Part shown: positions 1 through 4,850 of the stretch, one piece after another | How the letters are laid out: every line of letters starts with the position of its first letter | How positions within the stretch are numbered: the stretch's first letter is position 1 | Source of the DNA: an uncultured bacterium | GTDB lineage: Bacteria > Desulfobacterota > Desulfobulbia > Desulfobulbales > Desulfobulbaceae | DNA length: 6,746 bases | Direction of reading: 5' to 3' | Assembly (NCBI GenBank): GCA_903896915.1 | Contig: CAITZN010000353.1 | Span: 1-6,746 of the forward strand | Position numbers and translations under genes: made by a program | The notes under the pieces: model-generated | Seen by the model: only the letters and a program-made list of their open reading frames with translations | The model's database searches: none | What the model was told of the DNA's origin: nothing

Positions 1-258
1 GGAAATGCCCCGGTTCCGGCCGATCATATCCCAGGCAGCGCCTGTGCCGATGTGGTTGATCAGAGAGTAGGAGCGGTATTGGCTGAGGATGGCAATGCGT
101 TCTATGCCGGAGTGGAGAAGATTAGAAAGGGGAAAGTCGATGACTCGGGCAAAACCGCCGAAGGGGACCGCAGATTTCGGCCTGTAGTGGGTGAGGACAC
201 CCAGTTCATCTACACGGCCGCCTGCCAGAATCATCGCCAAAGTCGAGGGTCTATGCAT
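1..258 (-). CDS. glgC: Glucose-1-phosphate adenylyltransferase-like protein, N-terminal part (runs off the left edge)
   Basis: This gene would make ADP-glucose from glucose-1-phosphate and ATP in the cytoplasm, the committed step of bacterial glycogen synthesis. The visible 86 residues start MHRPSTLAMILAGG and continue with the GlgC landmarks RPKSAVPFGG (about 26-35), RVIDFPLSN (38-46), HSGIERIAILSQYRS (49-63), SLINHIG (65-71) and WDMIGRNRG (76-84). In bacterial GlgC the same blocks come in the same order and spacing. The ATG at 258 gives the usual short lead-in before AMILAGG; a stop in the same frame lies at 346-348, and no good Shine-Dalgarno precedes the ATG. The nucleotide-binding loop reads GGRVDEL rather than the usual GGxGxRL, which I recall from a GlgC-like subfamily in related bacteria. 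It probably shares a transcript with the DHH gene upstream. The family call is firm; ADP-glucose specificity is inferred. Confidence 0.88.
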   Translation of the reverse strand, partial: MHRPSTLAMILAGGRVDELGVLTHYRPKSAVPFGGFARVIDFPLSNLLHSGIERIAILSQYRSYSLINHIGTGAAWDMIGRNRGIS

Positions 259-292
259 AGAACACCGTGCAGATGGATTACCGGCGTCCTTT

Positions 293-349
293 TCAGAAAA
301 GAATGTCTCGCCGCAGGACGCCAACGATAGAAGCAAGATTTGCAATCAT
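293..349 (-). CDS. Possible 18-residue leader peptide ahead of glgC
   Basis: An ATG at 349 opens an 18-codon frame reading MIANLASIVGVLRRDILF and ending in TGA at 293-295. A perfect AGGAGG lies 12 bases upstream (complement of 362-367), farther than the usual 5-9 bases. A second ATG (357-359) lies only 2 bases from that AGGAGG and stops after two codons. The frame ends 34 bases before the glgC start, which itself lacks a clear ribosome binding site, so translational coupling is conceivable. No recognisable family. It could be chance. Confidence 0.25.
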   Translation of the reverse strand: MIANLASIVGVLRRDILF

Positions 350-361
350 ACTATTGCATAA

Positions 362-367
362 CCTCCT
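362..367 (-). promoter_or_regulatory. Consensus AGGAGG without a clear gene behind it
   Basis: The complement reads AGGAGG, a full Shine-Dalgarno core, in the 144-base gap between the DHH gene and glgC. The nearest starts are two ATGs, 2 and 12 bases downstream, neither at ideal spacing. The glgC start itself is 103 bases away. It could serve a leader peptide or be a relic of an older start. Confidence 0.4.
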
Positions 368-402
368 AATGGCGCAAGCAATTTCTCGCAGAACCAGGTG
401 AA

Positions 403-1482
403 TCAGGGGGTCCGGGGTACCGGCACAATTTTTTTGGCGGGAGAGGTTTGTGCTTTGATATGTTGGGTGACAAGCCGGATAAGGGTTTTGGTGGTGAATT
501 CTTGATTTTCACGTAGCGGCAGGTTCTTTAAAGGTGATTCCGCTCGCGCCGCTTCTTTGTGGCCGCCTGCGGGGCCGAAGCCTCCGAAGGTGCTTTTGGC
601 AAGTTTTCCGGCATTTTTCCGGTAACCATCGCAGCGGAAGATGACCACCAGTTTATCCCCGTGGATGCCGGAAACAATGACCCAGTCGAACCCTTCAACT
701 CGATTGTAGAAATCAGCGATGATGACCAGGATATCGGGTGTGCTCACTTTGCCAAGGTGCACGTAGGCTCGTCGATTCGTTGTCTTGAGTTCGTTCAAGG
801 CGATACGGAAATAGCGAAGTTCTGAGCGGCGCAACTCGGTAAGCTCGAATTTGCGCACCAGATTGAGGTTGGCAATATTGAACAGGTACCGGAAACAGAT
901 GCTGTCGGCAACCTGCATGTTCTGTTTCTGGAAATTATGGGTATCCACCTTAATGCCGTAGAACAGGGCGGTGGCCAGGGCAACAGACGGTTTTATGCCG
1001 GCGGCCCGAAGGTATTCCACCATGATAGAGGCCACAGCTCCGTATTCAGGACGGATATCAATGAAGGCCGCATCCCAGCCAGTGGTGACCGGGTGATGAT
1101 CGATAATAGCATTGAAGGTCATCTTTTCGAAACAAGCCAGGTGATTGGGTTGAGAATCGAGAAGTATTTTTTTGGTGTACTCCTTCACCGGCAGAGTGTG
1201 GAGCCGTTCAATAGGTATTTTCAGGCGCTCGACCATCGTCATGTTGTTGAGCCGCCTGATTTCATTGGGATATCCGATGGCGACGCTCTGCACCCGGTAG
1301 CTGAGAAGACGTTTGAGGGCCATGGCTGAAGCAATCGCATCCGGATCGGCACTGATGACGATCAGCACGGTATCGCTCCGCTCGAAGATGGCCCACAAAC
1401 CATTAAGCCGGGCCAATGCGGAATTTTTACTGGGGCTGCGCGTTATGTTGTTGTCAGCAATTTTCTCAAGTCGTTTTTGCAT
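403..1482 (-). CDS. DHH/DHHA1-family phosphoesterase (NrnA-like)
   Basis: This is a 359-residue cytoplasmic phosphoesterase of the DHH superfamily; relatives (NrnA/RecJ type) are Mn-dependent enzymes that degrade nano-RNA, pAp or cyclic dinucleotides. Visible motifs in order: motif I ADPDAIASA (45-53), motif II LLDS with Asp109, motif III IIDHHP with D128-H129-H130, motif IV KVDTHNF with Asp180, and the DHHA1 glycine loop GGFGPAGGHKEAA (300-312). All metal-binding Asp residues are present. The His that often opens motif I (HxxPD) is replaced by a hydrophobic residue, which may mark a subfamily. I chose the ATG at 1482; a TTG two codons earlier is possible, the frame is open back to the stop at 1570-1572, and neither start has a clear ribosome binding site. 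The basic proline-containing C-terminal tail looks disordered. It lies 144 bases upstream of glgC on the same strand. The substrate cannot be assigned. Confidence 0.88.
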   Translation of the reverse strand: MQKRLEKIADNNITRSPSKNSALARLNGLWAIFERSDTVLIVISADPDAIASAMALKRLLSYRVQSVAIGYPNEIRRLNNMTMVERLKIPIERLHTLPVKEYTKKILLDSQPNHLACFEKMTFNAIIDHHPVTTGWDAAFIDIRPEYGAVASIMVEYLRAAGIKPSVALATALFYGIKVDTHNFQKQNMQVADSICFRYLFNIANLNLVRKFELTELRRSELRYFRIALNELKTTNRRAYVHLGKVSTPDILVIIADFYNRVEGFDWVIVSGIHGDKLVVIFRCDGYRKNAGKLAKSTFGGFGPAGGHKEAARAESPLKNLPLRENQEFTTKTLIRLVTQHIKAQTSPAKKIVPVPRTP

Positions 1483-1529
1483 AGACAAAGGGGATGAAAA
1501 AGCACTGCTGTCTTTGAAGCGAACGCAGT

Positions 1530-1545
1530 GATAAGGGATCTTATC
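1530..1545. repeat. Short perfect inverted repeat GATAAG-N4-CTTATC
   Basis: The arms are 6 bases each, perfectly complementary, with a GGAT spacer. The repeat lies about 50 bases upstream of the DHH gene start, where an operator or 5' UTR hairpin could sit. A weak minus-strand promoter guess (TTGCCG, 15-base gap, TAAGAT) overlaps it. No T-run follows on either strand, so it is not a terminator. Confidence 0.35.
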
Positions 1546-1626
1546 CGCCGAAATCGAACGGCAATCTGTTCAATGCCTTTCCGGAACGACAGTCTCGACT
1601 CGGGACACCAAGCATTTGGAGAATAG

Positions 1627-1809
1627 ATGCTTCAGGTAAGAAATTTCTCTGCATTGTCTGGATCAGATTACAAAATCAAGAATCAGCAGAAAAAACACAT
1701 TACCACAGAGGAAGAAAAAATAGCAAGTGTCCTCTTGCCGGATGATTCCGCCTGGAATAGAGAGCGTAGAGGCCTCTCCAGCGGAGATAAGTGGCAAGAT
1801 GAGGTGTGA
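1627..1809 (+). CDS. Doubtful small hypothetical protein, 60 residues
   Basis: An ATG at 1627 follows GGAG (1618-1621) at a 5-base spacing, so initiation is possible. The 60-residue product is polar and charged, with no membrane segment, no cysteine and no motif I recognise. Its coding region overlaps the nested inverted repeat at 1733-1799, which argues for a structured non-coding element instead. It lies 194 bases before the lptG start, too far for coupling. I lean towards it not being a gene. Confidence 0.2.
   Translation: MLQVRNFSALSGSDYKIKNQQKKHITTEEEKIASVLLPDDSAWNRERRGLSSGDKWQDEV
1733..1799. repeat. Nested imperfect inverted repeat, about 67 bases
   Basis: The outer arms TCTTGCC (1733-1739) and GGCAAGA (1793-1799) pair perfectly over 7 bases. 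Inside, after a symmetrical 7x7 internal loop, TCCGC (1747-1751) pairs with GCGGA (1781-1785), and after a one-base bulge (C1752) TGGA (1753-1756) pairs with TCCA (1777-1780). This leaves a 20-base apical loop. Nested pairing with matched loop lengths suggests a folded RNA or a small palindromic mobile element. No T-run follows on either strand, so it is not an obvious terminator. Confidence 0.4.
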
Positions 1810-1840
1810 ACTGGACTGAGGGGAGTGGTTCACAGTGAAC
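1806..1840. promoter_or_regulatory. Possible operator: three GTGAAC half-sites
   Basis: GTTCAC-A-GTGAAC (1828-1840) is a perfect 13-base palindrome, and a further GTGAAC copy lies at 1806-1811. Spaced half-sites like these are typical of dimeric regulators. They lie about 20-55 bases upstream of a promoter-like TTGACT for the lptG operon. Without related promoters to compare, this is only suggestive. Confidence 0.3.
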
Positions 1841-1861
1841 GCTTAAGAGCGACGGTAGTCC

Positions 1862-1890
1862 TTGACTGAAACAAGCACAGGGATTACTAC
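1862..1890 (+). promoter_or_regulatory. Possible sigma-70 promoter for the lptG operon
   Basis: TTGACT (1862-1867) matches the -35 consensus at five of six positions. At a 17-base spacing the -10 candidate is TACTAC (1885-1890), which matches at only three of six; TACATT (1888-1893) is better, but the spacing is then 20. It would leave a leader of roughly 100 bases before the GTG start of lptG. It is the best forward promoter guess I could find in the gap. Confidence 0.3.
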
Positions 1891-2003
1891 ATTTTGAAAG
1901 AAACTACCGCATTCTTCAGGTGTTAAAAACCGGCATGCCGAGCTTGTCCGACCAACACTGCCGGAGCAAACCCTATCTATCCATGCATTGACGACAAACC
2001 CCA

Positions 2004-3086
2004 GTGATACTTCTTTACCGCTATATTCTTTATACCTTCATCCGCAATCTCGGGATGATCATGGCCAGTTTTATCAGCATTTACCTGCTGATCGATTTCT
2101 TCGAAAAGATCGATAGTTTTTTCGAAAAAGGTAAATCAATCGGTCTGATCGTTCAATTCTTTTTGTTCAATATCCCCTTTATTGTCGACATGATGAGCCC
2201 GGTCTGCATCCTGTTGGCCGGTGTTGTCACTCTGGGTGTGCTCAATCACAGCAATGAACTTATCGCACTCAAAGCGTGCGGCATCCCTTTAAGGAAAATT
2301 ACCACCCCCATTATCGGAGCGGCGGTGGTCTGCATTCTGTTGTTTCTCGCTATGGCACAACTGGTGCTGCCTAAGACCATAGCGGCCACCAACCAGATCT
2401 GGCACCAAGAGGTGAAGGGCAAGGTGCCACTGGGGATTTACCGCAACGGTCGGTACTACTATCGTGGCCAGGAGGGGTTCTATTCCTTCGCCCGACCTGA
2501 TCCTCACAAGAGCTCCTTCAATTTTTTCTCCTATACAGGCTGGAACAAAGAATTCAGACTGAGCAAATTGATTGCCGCGCAATCGACCGATTGGAACAAA
2601 GGTGTCTGGACCTTGCATGATGGGCAGATACAGGAAGCTGCCGGCACCACCAGATTTGCGCAGCAGGTGTTCAAAGAGAAAAATTTTACTTTTCCCGAAG
2701 CGCCCAGTGATTTTTTCGTCCCAGCCTATCGCACCATGGAGCTTTCGCTGCTCGACCTCTACACCGAAACCAAACATACAAAATCAATGGAAGAACGCAA
2801 CAAGGCCTGGGCCGATTTTTATGGCAGGATATCCTATACATTCCTCGGTCTGCCCCTGCTGCTCCTGGGTTTACCGATGCTCCTGCTGGTGTACAGGAAA
2901 TGGGGGCGGGATTTATCTCTGGCCATACCGGTCAGCTGCGGCATGGCTTTTGTCTGCTGGGGAGCCTATACCACGCTGCAATCCCTGGCCAAGGCGAGTT
3001 ATCTGCATCCCCTGACAGCAGCGCTCTCTATCCATCTGGTGGTAGGATGCTTCGGTGTGCTGTTGCTGGTGCGTGAGGACACGTAG
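2004..3086 (+). CDS. lptG: LPS export ABC transporter permease, LptG type
   Basis: This 360-residue inner-membrane permease belongs to the LptF/LptG (YjgP/YjgQ) family, which with LptB extracts lipopolysaccharide from the inner membrane and passes it through LptC to the periplasmic bridge. The architecture is complete: TM1 about 13-31, TM2 52-78, TM3 101-122, a periplasmic beta-jellyroll about 135-245, then TM4-TM6 about 273-297, 305-325 and 335-356. The segment SNELIALKACGIPLRKI (83-99) is the cytoplasmic coupling helix that meets the ATPase. The C-terminal layout fits LptG better than LptF. The start is GTG at 2004, because a stop at 1989-1991 closes the frame upstream and no ATG precedes TM1; no clear ribosome binding site is visible. 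The usual lptF partner is not adjacent upstream. Its TAG shares a base with the GTG of the next gene, so the two are translationally coupled. F versus G is less sure than the family. Confidence 0.88.
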   Translation: MILLYRYILYTFIRNLGMIMASFISIYLLIDFFEKIDSFFEKGKSIGLIVQFFLFNIPFIVDMMSPVCILLAGVVTLGVLNHSNELIALKACGIPLRKITTPIIGAAVVCILLFLAMAQLVLPKTIAATNQIWHQEVKGKVPLGIYRNGRYYYRGQEGFYSFARPDPHKSSFNFFSYTGWNKEFRLSKLIAAQSTDWNKGVWTLHDGQIQEAAGTTRFAQQVFKEKNFTFPEAPSDFFVPAYRTMELSLLDLYTETKHTKSMEERNKAWADFYGRISYTFLGLPLLLLGLPMLLLVYRKWGRDLSLAIPVSCGMAFVCWGAYTTLQSLAKASYLHPLTAALSIHLVVGCFGVLLLVREDT

Positions 3087-3841
3087 TGCATCAGCGGATA
3101 GGCATCGTCGGCGTTCCACCCCTTGCAATTATTGAGGCAATCACCCGAGAGGGCGATATCCTTATCGATCTCGATGAACCGCAGGTCCAGGCATCCTTAG
3201 ACCAGAGCGCCTCCCGTATCCCCCGGGTCTATTGCGCCATTCTGCGCACCGTGGTTCTCAACTGCATGCATCTGGCTCTGGATCGAGTCTATATCGATGT
3301 TGGTCCTGGAAAATGCGACTGTGCCCTGCACACCGCCGAGGTGCTGGATGACATGCTGAGAGTGCCGGTCATCCGCACTCGCAACCAGGATGTCCATGCC
3401 TTCGGTTATCCGCTGTGCATCAGCCGGATACCTCTCTTGGAAAAATTCAGGAGGATCACCAAGGGGGTGCAATCTGTGCAACCCTATCCGGTGCTGGCCC
3501 GTTGTGAACCCGAGTGTGGTTTCTGGGGGGTTCCGCCCAGGGATTTTTCTTTGCTGTCTCTCTTTCCTGATACGACCCATATCTTCGGCTGGACTAGATG
3601 CATGGAGAATAAGACTCCCGCTAATTTCGACCTGGAGCGTGCTTTCGACCCAAACATTCCCACCGTTTTTTTCTCGCAATCTTTCTGCGCCAAAGCAGCA
3701 CTCGCCAAACATCTGGCGGCCAAGCATCCCAGAGGCATCGCCATCGACTGTGATGTGAGCGCGGGCAGTTCAACCCGCGCAAAAATCGAGGCTTTTCTTG
3801 AGCTTTCCGGCCTTGAACCAGGCAACCGAGGGGGCGACTGA
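3086..3841 (+). CDS. Compact 2-hydroxyacyl-CoA dehydratase/double-cubane-cluster-like Fe-S protein
   Basis: This 251-residue protein resembles the HgdB/YjiM/double-cubane-cluster family, whose Fe-S clusters take electrons from an ATP-driven activator for difficult reductions. Matching blocks: IGIVGVPPLAII...ILIDLDEP (5-32, cf. IGITTTxPxE...DLNN), IPRVYC (45-50), VGPGKCDCALHTAEVLD (72-88, cf. GDCSNTHxLMExL), GFWGVPPRD (145-153), FFSQSFCAK (195-203, cf. QSFCFRQ) and DCDVSAGSSTRAKIEAFLE (221-239, cf. EGDRPGxxDARTxxRxEAFxE). C50, C77 or C79, and C201 fall at the family's three conserved cysteine positions; ten cysteines are present in all. Relatives are about 380-430 residues; here the helical region between C79 and G145 is much shorter. 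The GTG start overlaps the lptG stop, with GAGG 7 bases upstream. The last base overlaps the activator's ATG. Family membership is fairly sure; the substrate is unknown. Confidence 0.75.
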   Translation: MHQRIGIVGVPPLAIIEAITREGDILIDLDEPQVQASLDQSASRIPRVYCAILRTVVLNCMHLALDRVYIDVGPGKCDCALHTAEVLDDMLRVPVIRTRNQDVHAFGYPLCISRIPLLEKFRRITKGVQSVQPYPVLARCEPECGFWGVPPRDFSLLSLFPDTTHIFGWTRCMENKTPANFDLERAFDPNIPTVFFSQSFCAKAALAKHLAAKHPRGIAIDCDVSAGSSTRAKIEAFLELSGLEPGNRGGD

Positions 3842-4500
3842 TGCTGTTGGCCGACTTCGGCACCTCATACTGCAAAATTATCGAGACAGAAGACGGCAGT
3901 CCCGCCCGGATTGTCGCCACCCGTGAGCTTGATCGCTCGTTCTGCGCGGATCTGGCGACCGGGCACAATGCCACCCGTAGAAGTAGAAAAAGCATCAATG
4001 AATTGACCGCTCTGGCTCGAGGGGGACAGCAACTGGTCAACCGACCGGATTTCGTTCTCCTTGATTGTGGCAGCCGCGACATTAAATTTGTCCGCTTTCA
4101 CGAGGGTAAAGTGGTGGACATGGGCTGGAATGCTGAATGCGGCGCCTCAATGGGCTTTACTATCGAACTCCTCTCTGCCTACTACCAACTCGACTATGCA
4201 ACCATCCCCGTTCCCGCAACCGGTTTTTCCATCACCTGTGGCGTACTCGGTATGAGCCATATCTTTGATGCGGTAATCTCTGGAGCTTCCGAGACTGAGG
4301 CGGTGGCCAAATTCGTCCGGGGCATTGCCCTCAATGCCCATCGCTTTGCCAATGAACCGGAAGAACTGTATCTTTCCGGCGGCCTCTGCGACAATCCTCT
4401 TTTTGTCGCCAGTTTTCCCTGTCGGATTATACCATTGGGACGATTCGTTCTTCTCGCAGGGCTGCGAGCAACCCTGCGGGGAGAGACTCCTTTCCGGTAA
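3841..4500 (+). CDS. Compact activator ATPase of the BadF/BadG/BcrA/HgdC family
   Basis: This 219-residue protein belongs to the ASKHA-fold activators that use ATP hydrolysis to push electrons from a dimer-bridging [4Fe-4S] cluster into a dehydratase-type partner. Visible motifs: phosphate-1 ADFGTSYCK (4-12), ATGHN...INELTALARGG (39-62, cf. ATGYG...TEIxxHArGA), phosphate-2 LLDCGSRDIK (73-82, cf. DIGGQDxK), and the adenosine motif YLSGGLCDNP (177-186). C100 in NAECGASMG and C133 in FSITCGVLG match the two cysteines that hold the shared cluster in HgdC. HgdC-like proteins are about 260 residues; here mainly the N-terminal lobe between phosphate-1 and ATG is shortened. The ATG overlaps the preceding TGA (TGATG), with GAGGGGG a few bases upstream. 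Adjacency to the dehydratase-like gene makes it that protein's likely electron donor. The family call is strong. Confidence 0.85.
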   Translation: MLLADFGTSYCKIIETEDGSPARIVATRELDRSFCADLATGHNATRRSRKSINELTALARGGQQLVNRPDFVLLDCGSRDIKFVRFHEGKVVDMGWNAECGASMGFTIELLSAYYQLDYATIPVPATGFSITCGVLGMSHIFDAVISGASETEAVAKFVRGIALNAHRFANEPEELYLSGGLCDNPLFVASFPCRIIPLGRFVLLAGLRATLRGETPFR

Positions 4501-4520
4501 ACCGCCGAGCTCACATAAAA

Positions 4521-4553
4521 AAAGCCGGACGTCGCAGCGCAACATCCGGCTTT
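4521..4553. terminator. Bidirectional rho-independent terminator
   Basis: The arms 4521-4532 and 4542-4553 form a 12-base stem around a 9-base loop with one mismatch. On the minus strand the mismatch becomes a G-U wobble and seven T residues overlap and follow the stem, so it works best for the small lysine-rich gene, whose stop is 24 bases away. On the plus strand it lies 20 bases after the activator stop but is followed by only three T residues. Confidence 0.85.
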
Positions 4554-4576
4554 AAAAACTCCAAGAAAATAGAGGA

Positions 4577-4735
4577 TTACTTCTTCTTATCTTTTTTCTT
4601 TTCTTTCTTTTTATCCTTTTCTTTTTTTTTCGATTTATCCTTTTCCTTATCAGGACAGTCACTGCACCTTTTGCCTTTCTTGAGGTAGCCTTCGCAGCAC
4701 TTGTCCTTGACTTTCTTTTTCTTATCCTTGCCCAT
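4577..4735 (-). CDS. Small lysine-rich four-cysteine protein, 52 residues
   Basis: The gene begins with ATG at 4735, preceded by TTAAGGAGGTG (AGGAGG at 4743-4748, 7 bases away), the best ribosome binding site in the window, and ends in TAA 24 bases before a strong terminator. The product has 26 lysines in 52 residues. A basic head MGKDKKKKVKDK (1-12) leads to a compact motif CCEGYLKKGKRCSDCP (13-28) with C13, C14, C24 and C27, followed by a tail made almost only of Lys, Asp and Glu (29-52). There is no signal peptide or membrane segment. CC-x9-C-x2-C could bind zinc or an Fe-S cluster, and the charge could bind nucleic acid, ribosomes or acidic lipid; both are inference. A run of nine A residues codes for part of the tail. 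I cannot name a characterised family, though I have a vague memory of similar CC...C-x2-CP mini-proteins in related bacteria. Confidence 0.82.
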   Translation of the reverse strand: MGKDKKKKVKDKCCEGYLKKGKRCSDCPDKEKDKSKKKEKDKKKEKKKDKKK

Positions 4736-4742
4736 ATCTACA

Positions 4743-4748
4743 CCTCCT
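4743..4748 (-). promoter_or_regulatory. Strong Shine-Dalgarno of the lysine-rich gene
   Basis: The complement reads TTAAGGAGGTG around this core, nearly a full match to the 16S rRNA tail, 7 bases before the ATG at 4735. It is the main evidence that the short reading frame is really translated, and it suggests high expression. Confidence 0.85.
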
Positions 4749-4770
4749 TAACTACACCAACGAATCGATA

Positions 4771-4799
4771 ATTATCCCGGATCTCTGTTGAACAATAAA
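4771..4799 (-). promoter_or_regulatory. Possible promoter of the lysine-rich gene
   Basis: On the minus strand GATAAT (complement of 4771-4776) matches five of six -10 positions and lies 17 bases after TTTATT (complement of 4794-4799), a weak -35. It would give a leader of about 30 bases with the ribosome binding site inside. The 115-base gap after the FKBP gene and the lack of a strong hairpin there leave read-through possible too. Confidence 0.35.
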
Positions 4800-4850
4800 G
4801 CACCCATCCAGAATTAAGCGGTGTAACCAGTCGGACCAAGGGGTGTGGGG

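Larger units (their letters stand above)
1489..2003. other. 515-base gap between divergent transcription units
   Basis: This gap separates the minus-strand DHH gene from the plus-strand lptG operon, so promoters for both should lie here. It holds a 16-base hairpin (1530-1545), a larger nested inverted repeat (1733-1799), three GTGAAC/GTTCAC half-sites (1806-1840), a promoter-like TTGACT at 1862, and a perfect palindrome CGGCATGCCG (1931-1940). One 60-codon ORF (1627-1809) has a fair ribosome binding site but no recognisable family. I see no tRNA and no remnant of lptF, the gene usually found just before lptG. Confidence 0.6.

Noticed and set aside
52..330. 92-codon plus-strand frame
   Set aside because: It lies antisense to the clearly recognisable GlgC N-terminus on the minus strand and encodes nothing family-like.
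1700..1712. Segment resembling the ACCACAGAGG repeat seen in many bacterial intergenic regions
   Set aside because: Only about ten bases match and no second copy is present in the window, so a repeat family cannot be supported.
1853..1909. Inverted repeat CGGTAGT and ACTACCG with a 43-base gap
   Set aside because: Seven-base arms with a long gap are expected by chance in a stretch of this length.
1925..1964. Terminator-like structure on the minus strand (CCGGCA, 23-base loop, TGCCGG, five T)
   Set aside because: The stem is only 6 base pairs with a large loop, and no minus-strand gene lies upstream that would need it. The inner CGGCATGCCG is a palindrome without room for a proper loop.
2289..2777. 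162-codon minus-strand frame inside lptG
   Set aside because: It is antisense to a complete permease with all membrane segments and has no plausible start signal or motif.
3197..3727. 176-codon minus-strand frame
   Set aside because: It is antisense to the dehydratase-like gene, whose motifs are unmistakable in the plus frame.
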